64,000 bases of DNA, from positions 4,512,037 to 4,576,036 of the forward strand of contig NC_052673.1 of NCBI RefSeq assembly GCF_016802725.1. The letters run 5' to 3'. Below, one piece after another: positions 12,701 through 22,948 of this stretch. Made by a program: the position numbers and the translations under genes. The notes below the pieces were generated by a model. That model saw nothing but the letters and a program-made list of their open reading frames with translations. It was not told the origin of the DNA and ran no database searches. Position 1 is the stretch's first letter; the number at the start of each line of letters is the position of its first letter. The stretch is from Solenopsis invicta (lineage: Eukaryota; Arthropoda; Insecta; Hymenoptera; Formicidae).

Positions 12701-12812
12701 CTAATATTTACGGATCATACAAAAGGGGACAAAACAATTAAACATTCTCTTAACACAATTTCAACAAAAATCAATTTAAAGTCCAAAATTGTACAATTAA
12801 GCGAACTTACAG
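9756..12812 (+). pseudogene. NOF-like Mutator transposase fused to USP-type peptidase (5' part)
   Basis: A broken long gene of the animal Mutator group (NOF/Phantom-like). An N-terminal basic region begins MYNKTKLLEILVHPDF at 9756. A cysteine-containing region (10142-10702) shows CKECN. The first catalytic Asp lies in TIDATVGVIK near 10800, matching LDATGS in the second element at 45548. The C-terminal transposase part (11573-11980) reads LWTGVMRSHF...SSSVVVAFADLK; the Glu expected after SxxV (PVENYF in the other element) appears to be Val. A USP-like part then follows: Cys box HQTCAFDVILHL near 12205, zinc-type CSC and CKQC (12510-12645), and GPHLFID. Several frameshifts and stops are present. 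The reading frame is cut at about 12812 by the DIRS insertion and resumes at 17442. Family naming is from recognised motifs, not a search. Confidence 0.7.
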
Positions 12813-12938
12813 CAACGCAGCGGAACGCTACTACCATTATCCATCCGGACGAGACCGCATAATTACAATCGAACTTCACTGTAAGTTCGTTTAATTGTAC
12901 AATTATGCTATGTCTCGTCCGGATGGATAATAGTAGAT
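12787..12938. repeat. Palindromic junction at the left end of the DIRS element
   Basis: ACCATTATCCATCCGGACGA (12813-12860 region) faces its complement at 12906-12938 across a centre that is itself an imperfect palindrome (CGAACTTCACTGTAAGTTCG). The flanking USP-coding segment TTGTACAATTAAGCGAACTT is also mirrored at 12880-12903. The same sequence recurs once at the right end (17383-17441), giving one direct and one inverted copy relative to it. Confidence 0.55.
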
Positions 12939-13151
12939 GTTTAAAGGACAGATTTGTACGGAAAAGTTTAAATAAGATTGATCTTATTTATCTCTTATAA
13001 GTTCTTTAATATGATGTGCATATATCACTGAGCAAAATAAAACATACATGTGTGTGTGCAAAGATAAAGTAATACAGAAATGTAATTTGCTAGCAATAAA
13101 AAATAAAATGTTCTTTGACAAGTTAAAAAGATGGTTAACAAAATGCCCTTG

Positions 13152-13994
13152 TTATCTATTCAGAATTGCGTCCTGGAATGACGAATCTTTAATTATTGTC
13201 CGGTTGTAAAAACGGGCGAAAACTTCTGACGATTTCGTCCAACCGGCTGTGCGACGGATTTCTTCTAGGCTAATGCCTTTGCTTGCTGCTAGAGACGTAG
13301 CTGCATGGCGAGTAGAGTGAGCAGAAAAGATGCTTGTGTCTACTCCTGCCGCGTCTAGCTCTGACTTAACCCATCTTCCCAAAGTCTGGGAAGAAACTGG
13401 GTTGTAAGGGGTTCGAAATGAAATAAAGAAAGAGTCGCAGTTCTGGGGACGGAGGTTGGTTGTAACCTTCAAATAAAATTTAACTAAAGAAAAAATGCAA
13501 AGTTCTGGTTTGTCCAGAAAAGGTTTAAAAAATAGTAATGGCTGAGACCTTCCGATTCCCGAAGTTTTAAGTCTAACCGGAATTTTAATAATTAATGAAT
13601 AATCCGTTAAGCTAATGTTTGAAAGTTGTATGGCCGCGAGGGTTTGCATCCTTTGAGCCGTTGTAAGGGCAAATAATGTCGCTAGTTTTCTCGACAATAT
13701 TTCGAGCGATAGATTCTCATATGGTAGACTGGCTAGGTGATTTAACACTGGAGATGGATCCCAGACAAAATCGTAACGTAGACGTTGTGGTTTCAGAACC
13801 GCGACGCCCTTACAGAACCTTTTTACCAGAGGGTGCGAACCCACCTCATTAAGAGAAATGAGGGATATGGTTGAACGATATGTGTTAAGGGTGGAATAGG
13901 AGCCTATTCCAGATAAGGTGGAAGATAAAAATTCCAGAAATAAGGAAACCGGCGTTGTGAAACAGCCGATTTGCTTCTGCCTACAAAATGCCAC
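13152..13994 (-). CDS. DIRS tyrosine recombinase
   Basis: A 280-codon reading frame of the phage-integrase-like recombinase that inserts DIRS cDNA through a circular intermediate. Visible catalytic features: first Arg in TTAQRMQTLAAI (residue 115), the HxxR box HSTRHAATSLA (His226, Arg229), Trp252 in RTAGWTKSSEVFA where many family members have His, and the nucleophile Tyr263 in ARFYNR. The length covers the catalytic domain plus part of the core-binding domain. The upstream part of the protein may begin further right, since the frame start was taken at the first Met. It lies directly downstream of RT/RNase H on the same strand. No internal stop, so possibly functional. Confidence 0.85.
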   Translation of the reverse strand: MAFCRQKQIGCFTTPVSLFLEFLSSTLSGIGSYSTLNTYRSTISLISLNEVGSHPLVKRFCKGVAVLKPQRLRYDFVWDPSPVLNHLASLPYENLSLEILSRKLATLFALTTAQRMQTLAAIQLSNISLTDYSLIIKIPVRLKTSGIGRSQPLLFFKPFLDKPELCIFSLVKFYLKVTTNLRPQNCDSFFISFRTPYNPVSSQTLGRWVKSELDAAGVDTSIFSAHSTRHAATSLAASKGISLEEIRRTAGWTKSSEVFARFYNRTIIKDSSFQDAILNR

Positions 13995-14055
13995 TCTCTA
14001 ATTGGTTTGGTGTATTGTGCCACTGTGGCCTCGGATATTGATGCGAGAGTAGTTT

Positions 14056-15900
14056 CTAACGCTGCCGGCGGCGTTCCTTTGAGCCGGAAAGCTTGCCGGA
14101 TAATCTTGCGGCCGCCAGGGAAATTTTCCTCCAGGCTGGATGGATCTTCCTGAAAGGGGATGACAACATGTCCATATTAGGTACAAAGATAATAGGTTGA
14201 CCTACGACTAATTGATTGAAAAGTGGGAACCACGGTTGAGCTGGCCACCAGGGTACCACAACCACGCCTTCCGCCCTATCAGTAATAATCTTCCGTACGG
14301 TCTTTAGAGTTAAGATAAAAGGAGGGAAGGCGTAAAAATACAATTGATTCCAACTCATTGAAAATGCGTCAACTGCTTGTGCTAATGGATCTGGATGCCA
14401 AGATATAAAATCACGGCATTTATTGTTAATTGATGAAGCGAACAAATCTATATCGAAAGGGCCTAGAGCTGCTTCAATCTCGTCGAAATATTGCTTTCCG
14501 AGGGACCACTCAGTTTCCTCTGACACTATGCGTGATTCTGCATGCGCCTCGAAATTTTGAGCAGAAGGAATATACGAAGCGTAAATAAATATATTTCTTC
14601 GGGAGCACCAACACCAAATCTCACGAGCTAGATCAGACAAGGTAGGAAATTTGACCGATTCCATATGGTTAATATATGAAATAGCGGTGGAATTATCCAC
14701 TCTCAAAAGGATCTCGGATTCTTCGATATGAGAAGCGAAGCATCTCAATGCATGAAATACTGCTAGAAGTTCAAGGTAATTGATGTGATATTGTTTCTCA
14801 CTAGGCGACCAAAAGCCGTGAGTTCGTGTTCCGCTACATACCGCACCCCATCCCGTTAGAGAGGCATCGGTAAAAATTTCCATGCTAAATTGTCCTGACC
14901 TGATATAATTTCTTTGGAGCTTATCTGTAAAGATCTCGACCCACCAAAGGAGATCCGTCTTCAGAAAATTTGGGAGAGATATTTCTGCTTCAAAATCGCC
15001 GCTTGAGGCTTCTAGGGCTAAGAATTTTTCTCTTTCCAATCGTTTGGTGTGTAATAGCCCATACTGGACGGCCGGGCACACCGCTACTAGCGAGCCTATA
15101 AAACTTGCCAGGAATCGGATCTTGCAGTGGGTCCTCTTCAGCATGTCTTGAGATTTTCGACGAAGATTATCTCTCCTGTCAGGAGGAATTGAAACTGAAA
15201 AGTCCCCTGTATCAAAAATAAAACCTAAAAACCGACAGGATTTTGCCGGGGTGAGCACGCTCTTTTTAAAATTAATAATGAAACCTAAGGATACTAAGAG
15301 TTCCATTGTCACCCTAACATTCTCTGTACATTGACTGTATGTGGGTGCAATGAGAATAAAGTCATCTAAATATACTATGGAAAGAAAACCTCTTTCTCTC
15401 AGGGAAGATATGACTGGTTTTAATTTCTTTGTGAAGATAAAAGGAGCCGATGCTAGTCTAAACGGTAGTACTCTAAATTGGAAGAGCTGATTTTGGAAAC
15501 GGAATCTTAAGAATTTTCTATCTTCCGAATGGATAGGTACAAGAAGGTACGCATCCTCTAAGTCAATGGATAGCAGGAAATCGTTTGGCGAAATGAGGCG
15601 TACGACTGATTTCCAGTCTTCAAGCTTAAAGTGTGGGGTGATGATGAATTCATTAAGGCTTTTGAGGTTAAGGATGAATCTCCATCCCCCTGATGATTTT
15701 TCGATAACAAAGAAGGGAGACAGGAATTGATCTTTATGTTCTGAAACTTTCTCGATCGCTTCCTTCTTAAGGAGATTAGAAATCTCCTGGGAGCAGATCT
15801 GCTCATCCCCTCTTGATAGACGGTACTGAGGTTCGCAAACCTGAGAAGGCGGATGTTGTTTAAAGGGTAGCCTGTAGCCTCCAACTGCTTCTAAAATTTT
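14056..15900 (-). CDS. DIRS reverse transcriptase and RNase H
   Basis: One open frame copying the element RNA. The polymerase part, reading from about 15.9 kb downward, shows FFVIEKSSGGWRFILNLKSL, then SIDLEDAYLLVP holding the first catalytic Asp, VLPFRLASAPFIFTKKL, and the YLDD box at about 15360-15372. The thumb continues with FLGFIFDTGDFSVSIP. RNase H follows: IFTDASLTGWGAV, then the Glu of YLELLAV, and RVDNSTAISYINH. Beyond this a DIRS-typical extension contains LGPFDIDLFASSINN and VVVPWWPAQPWFPLF. The frame is open from near 15.75 kb to 14056; the exact start is not determined. Confidence 0.85.
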   Translation of the reverse strand, partial: KILEAVGGYRLPFKQHPPSQVCEPQYRLSRGDEQICSQEISNLLKKEAIEKVSEHKDQFLSPFFVIEKSSGGWRFILNLKSLNEFIITPHFKLEDWKSVVRLISPNDFLLSIDLEDAYLLVPIHSEDRKFLRFRFQNQLFQFRVLPFRLASAPFIFTKKLKPVISSLRERGFLSIVYLDDFILIAPTYSQCTENVRVTMELLVSLGFIINFKKSVLTPAKSCRFLGFIFDTGDFSVSIPPDRRDNLRRKSQDMLKRTHCKIRFLASFIGSLVAVCPAVQYGLLHTKRLEREKFLALEASSGDFEAEISLPNFLKTDLLWWVEIFTDKLQRNYIRSGQFSMEIFTDASLTGWGAVCSGTRTHGFWSPSEKQYHINYLELLAVFHALRCFASHIEESEILLRVDNSTAISYINHMESVKFPTLSDLAREIWCWCSRRNIFIYASYIPSAQNFEAHAESRIVSEETEWSLGKQYFDEIEAALGPFDIDLFASSINNKCRDFISWHPDPLAQAVDAFSMSWNQLYFYAFPPFILTLKTVRKIITDRAEGVVVVPWWPAQPWFPLFNQLVVGQPIIFVPNMDMLSSPFRKIHPAWRKISLAAARLSGKLSGSKERRRQR

Positions 15901-15955
15901 TGAGTCCGACGAAATCTTTCTCCACTGGGGAAGAAAGAAAGCTAGTCTGCCGGCT

Positions 15956-17176
15956 CTATTTACCTCTACCTCCTTTAGCGTCTTCTCGAGTGAGACCTGG
16001 ACCGGTGTGCTGACCGGCGACTGCTGTCCTTCTCGCCGATCTCGAGTTTCTTACAGGGGCACGGTTGTTTCCCGATCTCGATGCTGACATCTGCAACGGT
16101 TGTTTAACTGGTTGCTGAATTCTTCTCGAAATAGATAACGGAGTCTTAATAATCTCCTTTGATGATTTTTCCATGGCAGCCACTTTTTTCATTTGTTCTC
16201 CAAAGTCTGATCCAAATAGGAGATCATCTACTGGAATTACCTCGGCTGTATTTTTGGCGTTTTGAAGCCAGTATGATCTGTGCTCTTCTGGTTAATGATA
16301 ACCGATAAAACAGATCCGCTAGGATCTTAGCACCCTCATTTACTTTTGAAACTGCCAGGCAAGCTTCGGGGCTTAGAGATTCTTCTATGCCTGGGCGAAG
16401 AAAATCGGAGATGGCTTCCCCGAGGGCGCACAGGGCTATGCCAACCTGTTCGTGATTCTTAGCGTTGTACTGATCTCTTTTAATCAGAGAGCTGTTCTTC
16501 AAGGCCACCTTGCATTCCTGGTTAAGAGTAGGGGCTTTGAGAAAGGCTAACGTCTCCACAGGGGAATATTTTTGTAAGAGTAGTTCGCGCTGATCCGGCG
16601 AGAGATCATTGCGCGTTAGATCGCGCCACCTCTGTGTCACTATCTCGTTCCAAGGTGGAGCTTGTTCGCCCTCCAAGTCTGAGCCGAATAACTGCTTGGT
16701 AAGAGGAGCTACATCGTCCTCTGTGGTCGGGAATAGAAGAGAGGGATTCTCGTCTAGAGTAACCTCTGTATGGGACCTGGGGGATGCGCCGTCCTTGACG
16801 ACGCTACTTACTCCTGTGAGAAGAAAAAATTCGATGAACTCGATAGAACCAGAGATGAGAAAAAAGAGGTTGTGTCGTCCTACCGCCAGAATTATGCAAA
16901 TACCAGTCCAGCATTATCGTACACACCTGAGATTATCGGGTCCGCCGTTTGAACCTATTCCTCAAAGGAAACGGGCGAGACAGATTCTGCGGATTCTGCC
17001 TCGTTTCGAGACCGCTGATTGTCCTGAGATATCGGGGAGAAAGAATGGGCGGGCGTCCTAACCTCTCTCTGCTTCAAGACGTCAATTAAGCAGTCAATCC
17101 TACTTTCCAGTCCTGAGAGACGATCAGATGATGGTGATCTCTTCCTCTTCTTTGCTTTACTCGATTTTCCCATCTT
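15956..17176 (-). pseudogene. DIRS Gag-like region
   Basis: Upstream of RT on the same strand. A Met at 17174 begins MGKSSKAKKRKRSPSSDRL, a basic start followed by a predicted helical stretch (LESRIDCLIDVLK). A second block at 16224-16676 reads MEGEQAPPWNEIVTQRWRDL and contains EALSPEA-like helical sequence. A third block near 15960-16190 is Arg/Ser-rich (RSARRTAVAG). The blocks lie in different frames, so frameshifts are likely. Gag function is inferred from position and composition; sequence alone is weak. Confidence 0.45.
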
Positions 17177-17441
17177 CGAAGATTGCAGAACAATGACAAA
17201 AAAGACGAATTGCAATACTCGACCTGTTAAGGATATACGCAACAGGAAAACAATGAGCAGGCGCGCGCGAGCTGCGCAGAGGTGCACTCGATCGCGCGAG
17301 GTGCGCAGAGGTGCACTCGGCCGCACGAGAAGTGCGGCGCCACATTCAATTTTTTAGTGTGCTTTAAATTCCTGTTGGGAAGCAACGCAGCGGAACGCTA
17401 CTACCATTATCCATCCGGACGAGACATAGCATAATTATACA

Positions 17442-17640
17442 TTTTAGAGCAGTACATTACAAAAACTCAGGTGGTAGTTCCGATAGTGGCCATTATATAG
17501 TGTATGCGCGTTGTGAATCACATTGATATGCGTATGATGATCTACAGAAAAAGAGATACCCGGTAAACGAAAAAACAATAATCAGCCCACATTTAATTTA
17601 TTATGTTCAAGCCGTGTTTAGATCATGGATGTCTTAACTG
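17442..17640 (+). pseudogene. USP-type peptidase His-box (3' part of the split Mutator gene)
   Basis: Downstream of the DIRS element the frame resumes with HFRAVHYKN, then GGSSDSGHYIVYARC, with the catalytic His codon near 17491, followed by YAYDDLQKKRYPV. This GHY...DD pattern is the His box of ubiquitin-specific proteases (C19 family), matching the Cys box near 12205. One TGA stands where a Trp is usual (after ARCESH). It ends about 17635. Together with 9756-12812 it is one gene split by an insertion. Confidence 0.7.
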
Positions 17641-18247
17641 AATACGTCGGATTCAGGATGAGAAGAATTACTAGAATTTGATTTCTTGGTCACAAAACGT
17701 GTATATTGCTACCATGGCGTTTACAATAGAGAGCAATGGCTCAGATACAATCTTCTTCCTTTTCTACATTCTTAATGCGCAGGCGCTCCCTTTTGCTCAC
17801 TCCGTCAGTCCCGCCGTCGCAACGACGTTTCCATGTAACATTCGGTTTGAGTCATAATAGTACTCCTTGACAAGCCGACATTTAGATACTTTTGTAACGA
17901 CCCTACTTTGCGTACGGGCGGTGATTGGTACAGGGACGGACGCGAAGGGTTGCCTGAAGGAATTAGACGTAGTGTTGGTGTTTGCAAAAAGTGAGAGTCT
18001 TTATTGAAAGCAGAGTGAGATGATAGAATCACAAGCATATGATGACATGCGAACTCAATTTAGTAGCGTGATTACAGAACAAAGTGATATGGTTACAGAA
18101 AAATGAGATCGCGAGGTAAATTCGGTAGCGTGATTACGTTAGTGCGGGAAATAAACCCGGGCGGTAATCAGTTCGTAGCTTACAATAATAAATCGGAGCG
18201 CGCGGACAGACGTGACAATGAACTTGCGGACGAAGACACGGGAATCT
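17641..18247. other. Non-coding interval
   Basis: No gene recognised. GC content is moderate. GTAGCGTGATTACG-type sequence is repeated at about 18063 and 18125. Confidence 0.4.
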
Positions 18248-18458
18248 AAGTATACGTATACAATTTTTCTACAACATTTATTAAATTATATGACGATAAA
18301 ATTTTGCATAAAAATTTAAATCGGCAATTATGTAGGTGTATTTAATACATGTGGAAGTATTGACCTGTTGTAAGACATTGATAACTGCCAATGTAATTTC
18401 AAAATATTTCAAAGTATTCGGCAAAACTACGACGATATTATACCATTAAGATAAAAAA

Positions 18459-18498
<40 letters not shown>

Positions 18499-20129
18499 TT
18501 TTTTATCTTAATGGTATAATTACAAAATTAGAAAGAAATTTAAAAAAATATAGCTGTACTATGCATGGAACATTTATAAATATAATTAATTCATATACAC
18601 GTTTACGAAAATCTTAATTATTTCTAAATTACAATGTAGAAATATTGCAATATGCAATATATTACACATTTATATTACACATATTTAGCATGGTGACATG
18701 TTAAATAAAGAACCACACAGTATCGAAATAATTATAAAATTATGAATAATTGCACTAAGATGATAATAAATTATTACAATTAGAAGCAGTTCTGACGGAA
18801 GAGACCACCGCCTTCTCGCGGTTTCCGTTGAGCAACACTATGTACGTTTGAATAAATAAATATTCATATAAAATAAAGTAAATGTGAGAAAACAGGTTAT
18901 AGGAAAAAAATAATTTAAGTAATATTGATTTCATATATATATACATACTTGTTAAATAAAAACGCGCATGGTGGCCAAGAGTGGACTTAAATCTTTTAAA
19001 CATATTTTAATTGCCGTATTAAGTTACTGAATACTGTGATCGCCAGAATTCGACTGAAGAATCTCGAGATTGAAAATCATGTTACAGCAATAGTAACAGC
19101 TGTATGTGATTTCAGTGGAGTTGTCGAATTGGCGATGAGACCCGATATTCCCCGATAGGACAACATTTATTAAACTATATATGACGAAATCTTGCATAAA
19201 AATTGTAATCAGCAATTATGTAGGTACATTTAGAAAAATAGATGTAGAAGTATTGATCTTTTAGAAAATATTGATAATTGTTCAATTAATTTGGAAGTAG
19301 TATTTCGGTAAAACTACAACGATATGCGAATTATTTCAGTGATATATTTGCAAAATTAAATTTAGAAAGAAATAATTACGAAAGATACTTATAGCTCTGC
19401 TAAACGTAAAACATTTGTAAAAGAATTAATCCAAATAAATGTTTATCAAAATGCACAATTATTTCTAAATTATGATGTAGAAATACTGCTGTATGATATA
19501 TTACACATTCAGCATGGTAATATTTTAATTAAAGAATTAAACAATTTTTCAAATAATTGTGAAACATTCATATCACGATTTCAGACTTATTTCATTTGTG
19601 ACAAATATTCCTGAGATGTTATTTTGACAAAACTGCTTCTAACTGTAATAATTTATTATCATCTTAGTGCAATTATTCATAATTTTATAATTATTTCGAT
19701 ACCGTGTGGTTCTTTATTTAACATGTCACCATGCTAAATATGTGTAATATATGTGTGTAATATATTTCATATTGCAATATTTTTACATTGTTATTTAGAA
19801 ATAATTAAGATTTTCGTAAACATGTATATGAATTAATTATATTTATAAATGTTCCATGCATAGTACAGCTATATTTTTTTAAATTTCTTTCTAATTTTGT
19901 AATTATACCATTAAGATAAAAAAATCGATATATATATCGTCATAGTTCTGCCGATTACTTTGAAATATTTTGAAATTACATCGGCAGTTATCAATGTCTT
20001 ACAACAGGTCAATACTTCCACATCTATTTTTCTAAATACATCTACATAATTGCCGATTTAAATTTTTATTCAAGATTTTATCGTCATATAATTTAATAAA
20101 TGTTGTAGAAAAATTGTATACGTATACTT
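18248..20129. mobile_element. Large palindromic (foldback-like) non-coding element
   Basis: Arms of about 500 bp (18248-18795 and 19628-20129) mirror each other, from the termini AAGTATACGTATACAATTTT inward through CATCTTAGTGCAATTATTCA. A third, direct copy of the left-arm motif (CAACATTTATTAAA, GTAGGTACATTTAGAAA) lies in the centre at about 19163-19510. The left arm also contains its own 80-bp hairpin (18440-18519) around a (TA)n core. AT-rich and non-coding. Confidence 0.65.
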
Positions 20130-21328
20130 ATTATACGTATAATTATTCATATATATATATATATATATATATATAGTATATATGTGTATTTACATGTATA
20201 TAATGTATACATATATAATACGTCGCGCGCGCGCGCTCGCGCGCTCGGCTCTGAGCCCGAAAATTAGAATTCGTAACTGAAAGCAAAGCTATGCCTCTAA
20301 CAAGAAAGAGAACGCTCGAGACAGAAGAGGGTACAGCGAGAAGGAGAAGAACTGCTCGAGAAAGAAGGAAACAGGAAGACCTCCCCAGTCCTCACTCGTC
20401 GCCTTGGCTGCTCGACTGTCGAGCCTCGACGACGCACGCCGAATCAACCGAATGCCGAGGAGTGGGGAGAGTAGGTCTGTTTCTTCTGACTGCCGGTGCT
20501 GTCCGTGTGCTGCAAATCGGCGCCTCAACGGCAAATCCGGCGCAAGGATGTTCTTTTCAGTACAATTGTACTTTTTTAGTACAATCGCTTAAGCTTTTGT
20601 ACGTTAGTACTTTTCCTCAATATTTCGTAGTGATAATCAGTACATATTTATATAATCAATACAAAGTAGTACGTAATTTAATTTCTTTTATATTCTATAA
20701 CCGTTATAGCACATTGAACGCGATGAACGACGAGAGATGAATTCCATGAAGGCTCTGTATTTTCGGATGTATTTCATGTTCAGAGTCCCTAGAAGTAGAG
20801 AGTCTGGACATTTGGGGGTTCCACGTGATTGTATGCACGTGACTGTGCGCTTAAAATGACAGCACCAATGCAAATCCCTGTTTAACTGAAAGTTGAAAAT
20901 TTCAACTATCACGCAAAATAATTTGGATTTAAAACTTAGACTCGGGATGGTTTGGATTAGAAAAAATAAAGGGCTTCGTCCCTCCCCCTTTCAAGCATTT
21001 ACTTTCTGCACGATAATTAATAAATATATTTATTTTTCACTGAAATCACTTATTTTGCTTTACATACGTTTCAAATTTGCGCACTTTTCGTGTATATGTG
21101 TGGCCCCGGCGCATGCTCAAGTCGCTACATCTCGTCGAGATGACAGGTATCCTAACCTGGTGGTGGTGGTGTTCTTAACATTTACCATGTTTTTAATATA
21201 AATTCTGAAATTTAATTTATAAGTTTTTATGAAAAAACCACTAAAATTAAATAAGAAGAGATGGACAGGTAAATACTATACATTTTTGTTGGTTATGTAT
21301 TAAGATATTCAATGATTTTACATACATA
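20130..21328. other. Mixed non-coding DNA with microsatellites
   Basis: (TA)n at 20151-20174 and a CG-dinucleotide tract at 20222-20236 precede a moderately GC-rich segment to about 20540. ORFs occur on both strands, without motifs. GTAC-rich sequence follows (20555-20660). At about 20706-20790, CACATTGAACGCGATGAACG resembles the MITE end at 86-140. No gene supported. Confidence 0.4.
20706..20790. mobile_element. Fragment related to the MITE at 86-515
   Basis: GCACATTGAACGCGATGAAC followed by ATGAAGGCTCTGTATTTTCG parallels the left terminal part of the first MITE (GCACACTGAACGCGATGAGC, ATGAAAGCTTTGCTTTTTCC). Only one end was seen. Confidence 0.4.
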
Positions 21329-21330
21329 TA

Positions 21331-22619
21331 CAGGGTGTCCCATTTTAATCCATCCACACAAATATTTCCGTTCCCTTGCATTTTACAAGAAAATGTTTCA
21401 GACAAAAGTTGTATGGTTTCGAGGGGGACATAAGGTGGTGTCATTAATTTGACCTCGAATAGTTGCTTAAAGGTCACATGAAGGTCACCTTCAATTTTTT
21501 AAATAGAACTGCCTACTTTTTATTGCATATTCTTGTAGCTTATCTCGAGACGTTTCCAAAACACTATAAACAAATGTCTTTCCGTTAAGTATTTTGCGAG
21601 TTGTGACGCTTGAAAGTTGGTGGGCCATTTTAATACATCCACGCAAATATTTCCATTCCCTTGCATTTTACAAGAAAATGTTTCAGACAAAAGTTGTATG
21701 GTTCAAACGGGGCCAACCATTGATGACCTTGAACTTGACCTTGAAGTCGGTTTCAAAGTCATTTTAAGATTAACAAGTGTTTTTTCAATGGAAACCCGTA
21801 TTTTTGATCCCGGCTTTGGAAAGAGCACAAAATTTTGCGTAAAAAATATGTACCCATGTTAGGGCCTAAAAGTGGACCATAGGGGACTTTTAGACGAAAA
21901 CAAGTGATTTTATTTTAGCACTACTTTTTGTGATAAAGTATTTAGCACTACACACGTTAATCAAGCACCCCAAAGGGAACAGAAAACTACTACGTCCACG
22001 TCGTTGTTCCTGGGTAATGCTAAAAGTAGTGCTAAAATAAAATCACCTGTTTTCGTCTAAAAGTCCCCTATAGTCCACTTTTAGGCCCTAATATGGGTAC
22101 ATATTTTTTACGCAAAATTTTGTGGTCTTTCCAAATCCGGGATCAAAAATACGGGTTTCCATTGAAAAAACACTTGTTAATCTTAAAATGACTTTGAAAC
22201 CGACTTCAAGGTCAAGTTCAAGGTCATCAATGGTTGGCCCCCTTTGAACCATATAACTTTTGTCTGAAACATTTTCTTGTAAAATGCAAGGGAATGGAAA
22301 TATTTGCGTGGATGTATTAAAATGGCCCACCAACTTTCAAGCGTCACAACTCGCAAAATACTTAACGGAAAGACATTTGTTTATAGTGTTTTGGAAACGT
22401 CTCGAGATAAGCTATAAGAATATGCAATAAAAAGTAGGCGGTTCTATTTAAAAAATTGAAGGTGACCTTCATGTGACCTTTAAGCAACTATTCGAGGTCA
22501 AATTAATGACACCACCTTATGTCCCCCTCGAAACCATACAACTTTTGTCTGAAACATTTTCTTGTAAAATGCAAGGGAACGGAAATATTTGTGTGGATGG
22601 ATTAAAATGGGACACCCTG
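21331..22619. mobile_element. Near-perfect palindromic element, CAGGGTGTCCCA termini, TA duplication
   Basis: The termini CAGGGTGTCCCATTTTAAT and complement are flanked by TA (21329-21330, 22620-22621), as in the Tc1/mariner superfamily. The two arms of about 600 bp are nearly identical. Each arm contains an internal direct duplication about 284 bp apart (starts near 21339 and 21623, sharing GCATTTTACAAGAAAATGTT). The centre (about 21905-22035) is flanked by GTAGTGCTAAAATAAAATCA. Mirrored 81-codon ORFs on the two arms are a by-product of the palindrome. No transposase. Confidence 0.85.
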
Positions 22620-22948
22620 TATAATAAAATTATTAAAAATTGTAACACTTAATTTGTTTTATTACTTAACAATTATCATTTTTGTCATCGATTAATGCTC
22701 TGTTATCAAATTATATTTTGCCATTGACTAGTATTCTGTTAAATTTGTGTAATTAATATTTATTCTATACACAAATTAATGTTTATGTGAATGAAAGTAA
22801 TTCACACAAATATTACAATTTATTTGTTTAGATTTCTCATTAAGAAGCATACCACAGAAAATATAAATTCTGATGATCCTATCCCAAGTACATCAAAGTA
22901 TACTGATGAAAATACAATGTTTATCGTCATACCTTCAACTTCAATGCT
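22620..22948. other. 5' flank of the hAT gene
   Basis: AT-rich. A short frame (22791-23021) contains SDDPIPSTSKYTDENTMF, which could be an upstream part of the hAT protein in another frame. No promoter identified. Confidence 0.35.

Larger units (their letters stand above)
12893..17441 (-). mobile_element. DIRS-type tyrosine-recombinase retrotransposon
   Basis: Encoded on the minus strand in the order Gag-like (17.2-16.0 kb), reverse transcriptase/RNase H (15.9-14.06 kb) and tyrosine recombinase (13.99-13.15 kb). DIRS elements replace the DDE integrase by a tyrosine recombinase and have inverted rather than direct terminal repeats. Here the left terminus (12895-12938) and right terminus (17397-17441) are inverted copies sharing GCTATGTCTCGTCCGGATGG. 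The RT and recombinase frames are long and open, so decay is mild. It splits the USP-like domain of the Mutator gene, so it is younger than that element. Confidence 0.75.

Noticed and set aside
15558..15884. 108-codon minus-strand ORF
   Set aside because: It is a shadow in another phase of the true DIRS reverse transcriptase frame, which reads through with clear RT motifs.
17892..18097. Possible short LTR from TGTAACGACC to GGTTACA
   Set aside because: Only 205 bp, no target duplication, and TG/CA ends occur often by chance.
21617..22333. Two 81-codon ORFs as genes
   Set aside because: They are mirror copies of each other created by the palindrome at 21331-22619.
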